A stretch of DNA of 64,000 nt from Microbacterium sp. SS28 (GCF_022761035.1 NZ_JAKWJP010000004.1:248001-312000), one strand, 5' to 3'; shown: positions 19,080-28,407, counted from the stretch's first letter. The notes: generated by a model not told the origin, from the sequence alone. Made by a program: numbers and translations.

Positions 19080-19117
19080 CGTGTGGGGACGTGCCTTTTC
19101 CCCTGGTGAGAGGCCTT

Positions 19118-19864
19118 TCAGTCGGTGGTCTCGGCCGAAGTCGAGACCACCGGAATCGGTGCGCGGAGCTCGGCGCCCCGCCGCCGGCCGACCCACACGA
19201 CGAGGGTCGCAGCGAGGCCGATCGCGACGGCGATGCCCACGACGTAGACCGCGACCCCCGCATATCCGTCGTCGAAGTTCGCGGGGTTGAGGAACGGGTA
19301 CGGGTACCACGAGCCGTCGCCCGTCACGGGGCTCGTCGTGAGCGGCCCGCGCACGAGCGTGTAGATGACCCACGCGATCGGGAAGACGAGCACTTCGGCG
19401 ATGGCCCGCCACGGCAGGGCCCGGCGGCCCGGCCCCAGGAAGAGGTCGGCGAGCAGGAACAGCGGGCCCACGACGTGCAGGACCTCGTTCGACCACGGCA
19501 CCGTCGTGCCCTGCGGGAGCGTGATGCCGCGCAGCAGCAGGTTGTAGACGATCCCCGTCACGATCATGTAGGTCGTCGCGCAGGCGAGCACCGTCGCGAG
19601 GGCGCGCGGCTCGGGGGATTCGGTCGACCGCCCCTTCGACCAGAACCACACGGCCGCCCAGGCGAGGACGACGACCGAGATGACGTTCGAGAGGATCGTG
19701 AAGAAGCTGAAGAAGTTGACGGTCGTCGTGACGACGTCGCGTCCCCCGTCGATCGCGCCGCCGATCGTCGTCTGGGCCTGCGCGACGATCGCCGCGAGGA
19801 TCAGGAGTGCGGCGACGGCACGTGCCGCTGTCCAGATCGAGGCCCAGGCGGGCGTGCGCGTCAT
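19118..19864 (-). CDS. Pr6Pr family membrane protein (copy 2)
   Basis: A 248-aa membrane protein with about six helices and the same blocks as the neighbouring copy: TVNFFSFFTILSNVISVVVL, YNLLLRGITLPQG, NEVLHVVGPLFLLADLFLGP, AWVIYTLVRGP and SWYPYPFLNPANFDDGYAGV. The paired aromatic YPYPFL and the preceding W are identical between copies. TAGGGT (19876-19871) six bases before the ATG suggests a leaderless mRNA. Two tandem but diverged copies with separate promoters suggest subfunctionalisation. Function is unknown; membrane location is certain from hydrophobicity. Confidence 0.8.
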   Translation of the reverse strand: MTRTPAWASIWTAARAVAALLILAAIVAQAQTTIGGAIDGGRDVVTTTVNFFSFFTILSNVISVVVLAWAAVWFWSKGRSTESPEPRALATVLACATTYMIVTGIVYNLLLRGITLPQGTTVPWSNEVLHVVGPLFLLADLFLGPGRRALPWRAIAEVLVFPIAWVIYTLVRGPLTTSPVTGDGSWYPYPFLNPANFDDGYAGVAVYVVGIAVAIGLAATLVVWVGRRRGAELRAPIPVVSTSAETTD

Positions 19865-19922
19865 GGCCTCACCCTAGCGGCGGGCGGACGGGGCGATCCG
19901 TGCGCCGCCCGGCGGGGCGAGC

Positions 19923-20678
19923 TCAGCGCGGAAGCCGCGGGACCGAGCCCACGAGGGTGCGGGCGTACTCCGTCGCGGGCGCCGTGAGAAGCGTCCGGGT
20001 GGGCGCCGACTCCACGACGCGACCGGATCGCAGGACGACAGTGCTGTCGCACACCGCGGCCACCGCGCCGAGGTCGTGCGACACCATGACGAGCGCGAGG
20101 CCCTGCTCGCGGCGCAGGCTCGCGAGCAGGTCGATGACCTGCACGCGCGTCGTGACGTCGAGCGCGCTCACGGGCTCGTCGGCCAGCAGCAGCCGCGGGC
20201 GCGAGACGATCGCCCGCGCGATCGCGATGCGCTGGCGCTGACCGCCCGAGAACTCGTGCGGGTAGCGGGTCAGGGTGCCGGCATCCAGATTGACGGATGC
20301 CAGTGCCTCGGCGACGCGCGTCCTGACCTCGTCGCCCTTCGCGAGCTTGAGCGATCGCAACGGCTCCGCCACGATCCGATCGACGCGCTGCCGCGGGTCG
20401 AGCGACGAGTACGGGTCCTGGAAGACGGGCTGTACGGATGCGCGGAAACGGCGCACGAGCGCTCGATCGCGCAGGTTCAGGGGGGCGCCGTCGAAGCGCA
20501 CATCTCCGGAGTTCGGTGCGGCGAGCCCCAGCAGCAGCCGCAGGATCGTCGACTTGCCCGCCCCCGACTCGCCCACGAGGCCCAGGCTCTCGCCTTCGTC
20601 GATGGTCAGCGAGACGTCTTCGAGCACGGTCTGCGAGCCGTACGCGAAGCCCGCCTTCGTGAGTTCGAGGATGCTCAT
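19923..20678 (-). CDS. ABC transporter ATP-binding protein, oligopeptide type (DppF-like)
   Basis: A 251-aa nucleotide-binding domain. Walker A is GESGAGKST (about residues 36-44), the Q-loop is in [13 protein letters not shown], the signature is [15 protein letters not shown] and Walker B is [13 protein letters not shown], followed by the H-loop [16 protein letters not shown] is characteristic of the Opp/Dpp/nickel family. The ATG overlaps the stop of the upstream ATPase gene (ATGA). It lacks the extra C-terminal Cys cluster of longer DppF proteins. It is the last gene of the operon and energises import with its DppD-like partner. Confidence 0.92.
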   Translation of the reverse strand: MSILELTKAGFAYGSQTVLEDVSLTIDEGESLGLVGESGAGKSTILRLLLGLAAPNSGDVRFDGAPLNLRDRALVRRFRASVQPVFQDPYSSLDPRQRVDRIVAEPLRSLKLAKGDEVRTRVAEALASVNLDAGTLTRYPHEFSGGQRQRIAIARAIVSRPRLLLADEPVSALDVTTRVQVIDLLASLRREQGLALVMVSHDLGAVAAVCDSTVVLRSGRVVESAPTRTLLTAPATEYARTLVGSVPRLPR

Positions 20679-21481
20679 CGCGTCCCTCCCGCCCGCGGAT
20701 CGGCGTCGAGGGCCGCATCGAGCGCCCGCGCGCTGTCGACGAGCGTTCGCGTGTACGGATGCCGCGGCTCGCGCACGATCTGCATCACGGGCCCCTCTTC
20801 CACGACGACGCCGTCCTGCATCACGATGATCCGCTCGACCATGCGCGCGACGACCGCGAGGTCGTGGCTGATGAACAGGAGGCCCATGTCGCGCTCGGCC
20901 ACGAGGCGCTCGAGGAGGCTCAGCACGCCGTCCTGCACTGTGACGTCGAGGGCGGTCGTCGGCTCGTCGGCGATGAGCAGCCGCGGGCGCGCGGCCAGGG
21001 CGATCGCGATCGCGACGCGCTGGCGCTGCCCCCCGGACAGCTCGTACGGGAACGCGCGCGCGATTCGCTCGTCGGGCAGAGCGACGTCGGCGAGGGCCGC
21101 TGCGACGCCCGCTCGGAGGGCAGAGCCGCGCAGACCGCGGTGGCGTGTGAGCGGCTCTGCGATCTGGCGGCCGACGCGCATGAGGGGGTCGAGCGCCGTG
21201 AGCGGCTCCTGGAACACGATCTGCGCGACGGGACCTCGCAGGGGGCGCAGCGCGGCGTCGGGGCGGCCGACGATCTCGTGGCCGTCGAGCCGGATCGATC
21301 CGGAGGCCGACAGGGCGTCCGGCAGCAGGCCGAGTGCCGCGAGCGAGGTCACGGACTTGCCCGACCCCGATTCGCCGATGACGCCGAGGCGCTCGCCGGG
21401 TGCGAGCGTGAACGACACGTCGCGTACGAGCGCCCGCGCGCCGGCGTGCACCGACAGTCCTGACACTTCGAGCAGGCTCAT
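20675..21481 (-). CDS. ABC transporter ATP-binding protein, oligopeptide type (DppD-like)
   Basis: A 268-aa ATPase. Walker A is [11 protein letters not shown], the Q-loop [16 protein letters not shown], the signature [15 protein letters not shown], Walker [14 protein letters not shown] and the H-loop SHDLAVV. Start ATG at 21481 overlaps the stop of the permease gene, and its own stop overlaps the next ATPase start, so the five ABC genes form one coupled unit apart from the dppA-dppB junction. It hydrolyses ATP at the inner face of the membrane to drive uptake of peptides or a similar solute. Confidence 0.92.
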   Translation of the reverse strand: MSLLEVSGLSVHAGARALVRDVSFTLAPGERLGVIGESGSGKSVTSLAALGLLPDALSASGSIRLDGHEIVGRPDAALRPLRGPVAQIVFQEPLTALDPLMRVGRQIAEPLTRHRGLRGSALRAGVAAALADVALPDERIARAFPYELSGGQRQRVAIAIALAARPRLLIADEPTTALDVTVQDGVLSLLERLVAERDMGLLFISHDLAVVARMVERIIVMQDGVVVEEGPVMQIVREPRHPYTRTLVDSARALDAALDADPRAGGTR

Positions 21482-22362
21482 CGCGCCCTCCTCCTCGTCG
21501 GGTCGGTGAACTCGCGCAGCCCGTCCGTCAGGAAGTTGACGCCGAGCACGAGGACGACGATCGCGATGCCGGGGGCCAGCGCTCCCACGGGCGCGCTGAG
21601 CACCGTGCCCTGCGCTTCCTGCAGCATCCGTCCCCACGACGCATTGGGCGGCGGCGCGCCGAGGCCGAGATACGACAGGCTCGCCTCGGCGAGCACCGCG
21701 ACGCCGAACTGCAGCGCGAGGGCGACCGCGAGCGTCGGGGCGATGTTCGGGAGGATGTGGTGCAGCACGATGCCGGGCAGTCGCGTGCCGCTCGTGCGGG
21801 CGGCCGTGACGAACTGCTCCTGCAGCACGCGACGCGACAGGATGCGCGCGAGGCGGGCGATCACGGCGGCCATCGCGAGCCCGATCGCGAAGATCGCGGA
21901 GCCGAGCGACGCACCCTGCACGGCGACGATGAGCATCGCGAGCAGCAGGACGGGGAAGGCGATGACGACGTCGAGCGTCGCGGAGAGCGTGTCGTCGACC
22001 CACGGCCGCGCGAGCGCCGCCGTGAGTCCGACGAGGGTTCCGAGCGTCCCCGCGAGCAGGACCGCCCCCGCGCCCACCGTGAGCGCGATGCGCGCGCCCG
22101 CCATGAGCTGCGAGAGCAGATCGCGGCCGAGGCGGTCGGTGCCGAGCAGATGCGCACCGCTCGGCGCCTCGAGCCGCCCGCCCTGGATGTCGGAGAGCGG
22201 ATACGGCAGCCACACGAGCGAGACGAGCGCCGTGACGACGACGAGTCCCGTCAGGACGATTCCGATGACGAGCGTCGCGTGCCCGCGACGACGGACAGTG
22301 GATGTCGCGACGTGCACCTGCTGCTCGGCCGCCGTCTCGACGCGGCCCTCCGGCGCGCTCAT
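21478..22362 (-). CDS. ABC transporter permease, oligopeptide type (DppC-like)
   Basis: A 294-aa permease with an N-terminal cytoplasmic leader, one isolated helix (about residues 28-50), the GAHLLGTDRLGRDLLSQLMAGARIAL block diagnostic of DppC/OppC, and a BPD_transp_1 core of five helices. The EAA loop that contacts the ATPases is AARTSGTRLPGIVLHHILPN. Start ATG at 22362 overlaps the stop of the DppB-like gene. It pairs with the DppB-like protein to form the membrane channel. Confidence 0.92.
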   Translation of the reverse strand: MSAPEGRVETAAEQQVHVATSTVRRRGHATLVIGIVLTGLVVVTALVSLVWLPYPLSDIQGGRLEAPSGAHLLGTDRLGRDLLSQLMAGARIALTVGAGAVLLAGTLGTLVGLTAALARPWVDDTLSATLDVVIAFPVLLLAMLIVAVQGASLGSAIFAIGLAMAAVIARLARILSRRVLQEQFVTAARTSGTRLPGIVLHHILPNIAPTLAVALALQFGVAVLAEASLSYLGLGAPPPNASWGRMLQEAQGTVLSAPVGALAPGIAIVVLVLGVNFLTDGLREFTDPTRRRAR

Positions 22363-23321
22363 CGGTTGCCCGAGATGCTCGTGCGCAGGCGCGGATCGAG
22401 GATGCGCTGGGCGATGTCGGCCGCGAAGCCCACGATCAGCACGAACAGCGTGCTCACGACGAGGACTCCCTGGATGTTGGCGTAGTCGTGCTGCTCGATG
22501 CCCGTCAGCAGCATGCTCCCGAGGCCGGGCAGCGTGAAGACGCTCTCGACGACGACGGCGCCGAGCAGCGTCGTGGACAGCTCGATGCCGAGCACGGCGA
22601 CGACCGGCACGGCGCCGTTGCGCACGCCGTGGCGCAGGAGCGACTCCGTGAGACCCGCGCCGCCCGCCCGCGCCGTGCGGAGGTAGTCGCTGCCCAGGAC
22701 GTCGAGGGTCGCCGAGCGCACGTAGCGGCTGATCGACGCGCTCATGACGAACGCGATGGTGAGGATCGGCAGCGCGAGCGAGCGCAGCGCGTCGGCGGGA
22801 TCCTCCCAGTCGTCGCGCGGGAACCCGCCCGAGGGCAGCATCCCGAGCTGCAGCGCGAAGATCCACACGACGATGACGCCGACCCAGAAGACGGGGACGG
22901 CGACGCCGAGCTGCGAGAAGCCCGAGAGCAGGATGCCGTACCAGCGGTCCGCCCGGACGGCCGCCGTGATCCCGATGACGAGCGCGAGCACGAGGGCCAC
23001 GACGAACGAGATGAGCGCGAGGGGCAGCGTCACGCCGAGGCGCGACCCGACCTCGGGGCCGACGGGACGCGACGAGATGTAGGAAGAGCCGAGGTCGCCG
23101 CTCAGCAGCTGCGCGGCCCACGCCGCGAACTGCTGCGGCAGGGGCTGGTCGGACCCGACCTGCGCGCGCGCCGCCGCGATCTGCTCGGGGGTCGCGTCGA
23201 TCGACAGGAGCGCGTTCGCGGGGTCGCCGGGGAGGAGCCGGAGGAGCACGAAGATCACGATCATCGCGACCACGAGCGAGATCACGAGGAAGGCCGTGCG
23301 GCGGAGCAGATACGGAAGCAT
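22359..23321 (-). CDS. ABC transporter permease, oligopeptide type (DppB-like)
   Basis: A 320-aa permease with the typical N-terminus MLPYLLRRTAFLVISL...IFVLLRLLPGDP, a large periplasmic loop and the LGSDYLRTARAGGAGLTESLLRHGVRN EAA loop. Six membrane helices are expected. The start lacks a Shine-Dalgarno sequence; 11 bases upstream ends a 21-bp perfect hairpin that follows dppA, and a parS-like 16-mer touches the start codon. The hairpin would reduce permease expression relative to the binding protein, a usual stoichiometry for these importers. Confidence 0.92.
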   Translation of the reverse strand: MLPYLLRRTAFLVISLVVAMIVIFVLLRLLPGDPANALLSIDATPEQIAAARAQVGSDQPLPQQFAAWAAQLLSGDLGSSYISSRPVGPEVGSRLGVTLPLALISFVVALVLALVIGITAAVRADRWYGILLSGFSQLGVAVPVFWVGVIVVWIFALQLGMLPSGGFPRDDWEDPADALRSLALPILTIAFVMSASISRYVRSATLDVLGSDYLRTARAGGAGLTESLLRHGVRNGAVPVVAVLGIELSTTLLGAVVVESVFTLPGLGSMLLTGIEQHDYANIQGVLVVSTLFVLIVGFAADIAQRILDPRLRTSISGNR

Positions 23322-23336
23322 GTTTCACGGGAAACG
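23321..23336. other. parS-like 16-mer
   Basis: Reads TGTTTCACGGGAAACG, matching the consensus ParB site TGTTTCACGTGAAACA at 14 of 16 positions; the inner 14-mer has a single mismatch (G for T at position 10 of the site). It overlaps the first base of the dppB start codon and the foot of the intercistronic hairpin. No second copy was seen in the window, so binding by ParB is a hypothesis. Confidence 0.45.
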
Positions 23337-23376
23337 GCGGATGCCGGGACGCCTGGGCGTCCCGGCATCCGCCGTT
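23333..23376 (-). terminator. 21-bp perfect intercistronic hairpin between dppA and dppB
   Basis: Left arm 23333-23353 and right arm 23356-23376 are perfectly complementary over 21 bp with a 2-base centre (TG). Each arm contains the GGATGCC/GGCATCC motif. It starts 3 bases after the dppA stop. No U-run follows, so partial termination or protection of the dppA mRNA end is more likely than full termination. Confidence 0.75.
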
Positions 23377-23379
23377 GGA

Positions 23380-24879
23380 TCAGGACTTGACGATGTCGTA
23401 GGCGAAGAACTGCGAGTTCAGGCCGTTGACACCGTAACCGCTGATGTCGCTCGAAGCCACGACGATCTGCGGGTAGAGGTAGAGCCAGACGCTTGCGGCA
23501 TCCTCGGCGATCTGCTGGTTGACCTGCTTCAGCAGCTCGGTCTGCTCGTCGGTCGTGGCGGCCTGCTCGGCGTCGGCGACCCACTGCGTGACCTGGGCGT
23601 TGTCGTAGCCCCAGTAGAAGTCGGGGTTGCCGTACCAGACGACGTCGCGGTCGTTGACGTGCTCCTGCAGCGTCGCCTCGAAGTCGCGCTCCTGGAAGAC
23701 CTTCGTGTACCACTCGTCGGCGCTGATCGTGTTGATCTCGACCGTGATGCCGACCTCGGCGAGCTGCGACTGGAGGAACTCGGCGACGGCCGGGTGCGGG
23801 TCGTAGCTCGGAGTGTCGAGCGTGAACGTGAAGCCGTCGGCGTAGCCGGCCTCGGCGAGCTCTTCGCGCGCGAGGTCGGGGTCGTACGGGTTGACGTCCG
23901 TGAGGTCGATGTACCACGGGTCGGTCGGCGGCACCATCGAGCCGATGAGTGTGCCGTAGTCGCCCCAGATCGAGGTGAGCAGCTTCTCGGTGTCGATCGC
24001 CGAGTAGACGGCCTTGCGCACGAGCGCATTGTCGAAGGGCGCGACGCGGTCGTTGAACGCGAGGAGCTCCTTCGTGGTCGAGGTGCCCTCGCTCACGACG
24101 AAGTCGTCGTTGCCGTCGAACTGCGCGAGCGCGTCGGGGCTCTGGACGCTCGTGATGACGTCGATCTCGCCCGTGAGGAGCGCGTTGTTCTCGGCCGTCG
24201 CGTCGGTGAAGTACGTGAAGACGACCTCGCCGTTGCTCGCAGCTTCGCCCCAGTAGTCGTCCCAGCGCTCGAGGGTCAGGGTGCTGCCCTGCTTCCACTC
24301 GTCGAGCGTGTACGGCCCCGTGCCGTCCTCGGTCTGGGTCAGGTCGCCCGCCTCCGAGTTGACGATCCAGATGTAGCTGAGGTTGTACAGGAACGAGATG
24401 GACCGCTGCGAGAGCGTGAAGACGACGGTCTTGTCGTCGGGCGTCGCGATGTCGGCGATGTACTTGAACGACGACTTGCGGGCCGACTTCGAGTCCTCGG
24501 CCGTCACGGCCTCGACGCTCGCCTTGACGTCGGCCGACGTGAGGTCCTTGCCGGAGTGGAACGTGACGCCGTCGCGCAGCGTGATCGTGTACGTCAGGCC
24601 GTCCTCGCTCACGGCGGCGTCCTCGGCGAGGAGCGGCTCGACCGCGCCGTCGTCGGTGAGCTTGTAGAGGCCCTCGTAGACGTTGCCGTTGAACGCCTCG
24701 GTGACGCCCTGGCCGCCGCCCTGCGTGTTGCTGAGGTTCTGCGGCTCGTAGAGCGAGCCGACGTAGATCGTCGCGTCCTCGGCGCTCGCCGCGGTGCTGC
24801 CGCCGTCTGCGGCCGGCGCGCAGCCGGCCAGGATCAGGGCGGCGGTGAACGCGGACGCGACGGTGAGGGATCTCTTCAT
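23380..24879 (-). CDS. ABC transporter substrate-binding lipoprotein, oligopeptide type (DppA-like)
   Basis: A 499-aa SBP_bac_5 family lipoprotein. The signal peptide ends in the lipobox LAGC with Cys20. The mature part begins with a Thr/Ala/Ser linker, then NLSNTQGGGQGVTEAFNGNVYEGLYKL, the usual domain I opening, and TFHSGKDLTSADVKASVEAV, the family block around residue 100. The ligand is probably a peptide or another small solute; class 5 binding proteins also bind nickel-chelates and sugars, so the substrate is not certain. It is placed after the DUF1684 gene (38-base gap) and before a strong hairpin that separates it from the permeases. Confidence 0.92.
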   Translation of the reverse strand: MKRSLTVASAFTAALILAGCAPAADGGSTAASAEDATIYVGSLYEPQNLSNTQGGGQGVTEAFNGNVYEGLYKLTDDGAVEPLLAEDAAVSEDGLTYTITLRDGVTFHSGKDLTSADVKASVEAVTAEDSKSARKSSFKYIADIATPDDKTVVFTLSQRSISFLYNLSYIWIVNSEAGDLTQTEDGTGPYTLDEWKQGSTLTLERWDDYWGEAASNGEVVFTYFTDATAENNALLTGEIDVITSVQSPDALAQFDGNDDFVVSEGTSTTKELLAFNDRVAPFDNALVRKAVYSAIDTEKLLTSIWGDYGTLIGSMVPPTDPWYIDLTDVNPYDPDLAREELAEAGYADGFTFTLDTPSYDPHPAVAEFLQSQLAEVGITVEINTISADEWYTKVFQERDFEATLQEHVNDRDVVWYGNPDFYWGYDNAQVTQWVADAEQAATTDEQTELLKQVNQQIAEDAASVWLYLYPQIVVASSDISGYGVNGLNSQFFAYDIVKS

Positions 24880-24917
24880 GGGGTGATGCTCCAGATTGCT
24901 GTGGATGTGACGACGGG

Positions 24918-25622
24918 TCACGCCGCGTAGATGTCGAAGCCGTCGCGGAAGACGACGGACTTCTCCCCGGCTCGGATCGGCAGGGGGAACCGGTTCGAGG
25001 CGGGAGGCAGGGGGCAGTTGTACTGGGCCGAGAAGCCGCACGGCGGCACGAACGCGCGGTTGAAGTCGAGGACGACCTCGCCCGGCTCGCCGACGCCCGC
25101 TTCGCGGTGCACGTGCAGGAAGCGGCCGGCGCCGTAGGTCTCGGACCCGTTCGTCTCGTCGCCGAAGACGAGCAGCAGCGTGCCGCCGTCGTCGAACGCG
25201 GCGATCGTGTGCTCGCGGCCGTCGACCGTCACGATGATGTCGCCCGGCACGACGAGGTCGCGCGTGCCGCCGTTGTCTCGGATGTGCTCGAACGGCACGG
25301 TGCGATCCTCGGCGACCGGGACGAACCGGCCGGTCAGCACCCACTCCTCGTCGAAGTCGTACGAGTCGATGTGGTCGAACGAGCGGATGGCGGGGGATGC
25401 GGCATCCCACACCCGGAGACCGTGCTGCGTGCCGCCCGTCTCGATGTCGGCGCGCTGGATCGGAGTGACCTGGGAGGTCGGCCCTGCCGACGCGCGGACA
25501 GCCTCGAGATCGGCGGGCTCGCCGGTCCAGCGGGTCTCGACGAGGGCGAGGTTTCCCGTCGGCGCCGTGACGGCGCTGCGGCGATCGGCCAGCCAGCGGG
25601 CGTGGTCAAGGGAGGAAGGCAT
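24918..25622 (-). CDS. DUF1684 domain protein
   Basis: A 234-aa protein of the DUF1684 family. The C-terminal signature is PPCGFSAQYNCPLPP followed by NRFPLPIRAGEK, with earlier DFNRAFVPPC and LLLVFGDETNGSETYGAGRFLHV. The start at 25622 (MPSSLDHARWLADRR) gives the normal family N-terminus; further upstream codons would run into the divergent promoter region. It has no signal peptide and is likely cytosolic. It is the first gene of the minus-strand unit leading into the oligopeptide ABC operon, so a role connected with the imported substrate is possible but unproven. Biochemical activity of the family is not established. Confidence 0.85.
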   Translation of the reverse strand: MPSSLDHARWLADRRSAVTAPTGNLALVETRWTGEPADLEAVRASAGPTSQVTPIQRADIETGGTQHGLRVWDAASPAIRSFDHIDSYDFDEEWVLTGRFVPVAEDRTVPFEHIRDNGGTRDLVVPGDIIVTVDGREHTIAAFDDGGTLLLVFGDETNGSETYGAGRFLHVHREAGVGEPGEVVLDFNRAFVPPCGFSAQYNCPLPPASNRFPLPIRAGEKSVVFRDGFDIYAA

Positions 25623-25788
25623 GGTGCGCCCATTCTTTGGAATAGGAAGTGGATGTCGGAATCGACCGTCACGAAAGGCAATGCAGAGCCCTCGCTCGGT
25701 ATTCCCGAACGACGGGTCACGCCGGAGGGGTCGCGCAGACGCGCCTGGATAGGATGGGGTGTAACCGTCCGATAACGGGGGAGCTTCC

Positions 25789-27075
25789 ATGCCAGGCATC
25801 GTGATCATCGGCGTTCAGTGGGGCGATGAGGGCAAGGGCAAGGCCACCGACCTGCTCGGCGAGCGCACTGACTGGGTCGTCAAGTTCAACGGCGGCAACA
25901 ATGCGGGTCACACCGTCGTCATCGGCGACGAGAAGTACGCGCTGCACCTGCTGCCCTCGGGCATCCTCTCGCCCGGCGTGCACCCCGTCATCGGCAACGG
26001 CGTCGTCGTCGACCTCGAGGTGCTCTTCTACGAGCTCGAGGCCCTGCACTCGCGCGGGCTCGACACGTCCCGGCTGCGCATCAGCGCGAACGCCCACATC
26101 ATCACGCAGTACCACCGCGTGCTCGACCGCGTGACGGAGCGCTTCCTCGGCAAGCGCCAGATCGGCACGACGGGCCGCGGCATCGGCCCCGCGTACGCCG
26201 ACAAGATCAACCGCGTCGGCATCCGCGTGCAGGACCTCTTCGACGAGAACATCCTGCGCCAGAAGGTCGAGGGTGCCCTCGACCAGAAGAACCACCTGCT
26301 GCTCAAGGTCTACAACCGCCGCGCCATCACGGCCGACGCCGTCGTCGAGGATCTGCTCTCCTACGTCGATCGACTGCGCCCCATGGTCGCCGACACGGGA
26401 CTGCTGCTCAACCAGGCCCTCGACGCGGGCGATGTCGTGGTCTTCGAGGGTGGCCAGGCGACGATGCTCGACGTCGACCACGGCACCTATCCGTTCGTGA
26501 CGTCGTCGTCGGCGACGGCGGGCGGCGCCGCGACCGGCTCGGGTGTCGGGCCCAACCGCCTCGACCGCATCGTGGGCATCACGAAGGCGTACACGACGCG
26601 CGTCGGCTCGGGCCCGTTCCCGACCGAGCTCTTCGACGAGCAGGGCGAATGGCTGCGCTCGCGCGGCTTCGAGTTCGGCACGACGACGGGCCGCGCCCGC
26701 CGCGTCGGCTGGTACGACGCGCCCATCACGCGCTACGCGACGCGGATCAACGGCATCACCGACATCGTGCTGACCAAGCTCGACATCCTCACGGGCCTCG
26801 ACGAGATCCCGGTCTGCGTCGCCTACGACGTCGACGGCGAGCGGGTCGACGAGGTGCCCGTCAGCCAGTCGGACTTCCACCACGCGACGCCGATCCTCGA
26901 GTACTTCCCGGGCTGGCAGGAGGACATCTCGACGGCGCGCACGTTCGACGACCTCCCGAAGGCGGCGCAGGACTACGTCCTGGCCCTCGAGGCGATGAGC
27001 GGAACGCGTATCTCGGTCATCGGCGTCGGCCCCGCGCGCGACGCCGTGATCGTGCGCCACGACCTCGTCGACTGA
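25789..27075 (+). CDS. purA: Adenylosuccinate synthetase
   Basis: A 428-aa PurA that converts IMP, aspartate and GTP to adenylosuccinate. The N-terminal GTP-binding loop is [16 protein letters not shown] with the catalytic Asp, followed by [11 protein letters not shown] with the catalytic His. [11 protein letters not shown] and the [14 protein letters not shown] block are also present. A GGGGGAG site precedes the ATG, and TAGGAT (25750-25755) is a likely -10. It is divergent from the DUF1684 gene. The downstream lactonase-family gene begins 2 bases after its stop and is probably co-transcribed. Confidence 0.97.
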   Translation: MPGIVIIGVQWGDEGKGKATDLLGERTDWVVKFNGGNNAGHTVVIGDEKYALHLLPSGILSPGVHPVIGNGVVVDLEVLFYELEALHSRGLDTSRLRISANAHIITQYHRVLDRVTERFLGKRQIGTTGRGIGPAYADKINRVGIRVQDLFDENILRQKVEGALDQKNHLLLKVYNRRAITADAVVEDLLSYVDRLRPMVADTGLLLNQALDAGDVVVFEGGQATMLDVDHGTYPFVTSSSATAGGAATGSGVGPNRLDRIVGITKAYTTRVGSGPFPTELFDEQGEWLRSRGFEFGTTTGRARRVGWYDAPITRYATRINGITDIVLTKLDILTGLDEIPVCVAYDVDGERVDEVPVSQSDFHHATPILEYFPGWQEDISTARTFDDLPKAAQDYVLALEAMSGTRISVIGVGPARDAVIVRHDLVD

Positions 27076-27077
27076 CC

Positions 27078-28256
27078 GTGCGCTTCTGGCTCGGCGGGTA
27101 CACCGCCGACATGGACGGCGCGGCGACCGGCATCGGCGTGCTCCTCGCGGGCGCCGCCGACGACGCGCTCGCGGGCGGATCCCTCGGCTTCGCGGGCGAT
27201 GCCGCGACCACCGGCGGGTCGCCGTCGTGGCTCACGCGGCATCCGTCCCTCGACGTCGTCTACGCGGCACTCGAAGGGGCGGGCACCGTCCAGGCCTTCC
27301 GCCGCACGGGCCAGGAGTCGTTCACGCGACTCGGAGCGCCCGTCGCGGCCGGTGAGTCCGTCTGCCACATCGCCGTCGCGCCCGACGGCGCATCGCTCGT
27401 CGCGAGCTGCTGGAGCGACGGCCGCGTCGTGCGCATGGCGGTGGATGCCGCGGGCGTGCCCTCCGCGCCGGTCGTCGCCGCCGCGGCGGTCGACCCCTAC
27501 GACTCCGCCGCCTCCCTCGCCTCCCCCACGCGCGCGGGCGATATCGACCTCGCCGCCGCCGCGCGCGCCCTGCGCGAGGCCGCGGGCGCGGAGTACGCCC
27601 ACCTCGTTCCCGACCACGACGAGCCTGCCGCCCAGGAGGGAAACGCGACGTCGCGCCCGTCCCACGCGCATCAGGCGGTCTTCCTGCCGGGCGGCCTGAT
27701 CGCCACGACCGACATGGGCCTCGACCTCGTCCGGTTCTGGCGGGTCCGCGGCACGGGTCTCGCTCCCGTGCAGGAGATCGTCCTCCCCCGCGGCTCGGGC
27801 CCGCGCCACACCGTCTGGCACCCGAGCGGGCACCTCTACGTCGTGACGGAGCTCTCGCACGAGGTGTTCGTCCTGGCACCCGACCCCGCGAACCCGTCGA
27901 ACTGGCGCCTCGTCGGCGGCACGCACCTGGGCGCCGGCATCCTCCCCGACGACACGGCGGCCGAGCTCGCGCCGTCCCGCGACGGCGACTTCCTCTATGC
28001 GGGCGTCCGCGGGAGCGACACGATCGCGACGCTCCGCGTGCGCGGCACGGGCGCGCAGCTCGACCCCGTCGCGCTCGTCGAGGCGGGCGTGCACTGGCCG
28101 CGGCACCACGTCGTCGCGCGCGACACGCTGCTCATCGCGGGTCAGCTCGCCGACGAGGTCGTCTCGCTCGGGATCGATCTGCGGACGGGCGTCCCGGGGC
28201 GTGTGCGGCACCGGACGGCGGCGCCGTCGCCCACGTGCATCGTCCCCGCGCGCTGA
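27078..28256 (+). CDS. Lactonase-family beta-propeller protein
   Basis: A 392-aa protein of the 6-phosphogluconolactonase (YbhE-like) beta-propeller family. It opens FWLGGYT, has the repeated blade phrases SPSWLTRHPSLDVVYAALE, HIAVAPDGASLVASCW, HAHQAVFLPGG and GSGPRHTVWHPSGHLYVVTELS. The GPRH motif belongs to the proposed active face. The start is GTG at 27078, just 2 bases after purA. A role in the pentose phosphate pathway is possible, but family members also act on other lactones, and the 40-residue insert around SPTRAGDIDLAAAARALREAA makes the substrate uncertain. Confidence 0.82.
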   Translation: MRFWLGGYTADMDGAATGIGVLLAGAADDALAGGSLGFAGDAATTGGSPSWLTRHPSLDVVYAALEGAGTVQAFRRTGQESFTRLGAPVAAGESVCHIAVAPDGASLVASCWSDGRVVRMAVDAAGVPSAPVVAAAAVDPYDSAASLASPTRAGDIDLAAAARALREAAGAEYAHLVPDHDEPAAQEGNATSRPSHAHQAVFLPGGLIATTDMGLDLVRFWRVRGTGLAPVQEIVLPRGSGPRHTVWHPSGHLYVVTELSHEVFVLAPDPANPSNWRLVGGTHLGAGILPDDTAAELAPSRDGDFLYAGVRGSDTIATLRVRGTGAQLDPVALVEAGVHWPRHHVVARDTLLIAGQLADEVVSLGIDLRTGVPGRVRHRTAAPSPTCIVPAR

Positions 28257-28339
28257 CCCGGATTCCTCCCCCGCGACGGGTGATCTCGTCGCGCGCGGAC
28301 CTTTCCGGTGCACCCCCTCGCGACTAGCTTGAGATCGAT

Positions 28340-28378
28340 GCCGGGGGCCCTCCCGTCGAGCACGGCGGAGGCCCCGGC
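28340..28378 (+). promoter_or_regulatory. Structured 5' leader of the DUF6325 gene
   Basis: GCCGGGGGCC (28340-28349) can pair with GGCCCCGGC ending at 28378, with a continued inner stem CTCC/GGAG. TAGCTT (28325-28330) upstream is a candidate -10. The hairpin ends 29 bases before the DUF6325 ATG. It may stabilise the mRNA or act as an attenuator; no known riboswitch class is recognised. Confidence 0.45.
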
Positions 28379-28407
28379 CTCCACCCGTGACTTCAGAAGG
28401 GAAGACA

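Noticed and set aside
18916..19117. AT-richer 200-bp gap thought to be an insertion-sequence remnant
   Set aside because: No transposase fragment or terminal repeats are visible; it contains only a terminator and the leader of the Pr6Pr gene.
23380..24879. Assigning the DppABCDF-like system to nickel
   Set aside because: No nickel enzymes, NikR or His-rich features are nearby; peptide-type is only a default for class 5 binding proteins.
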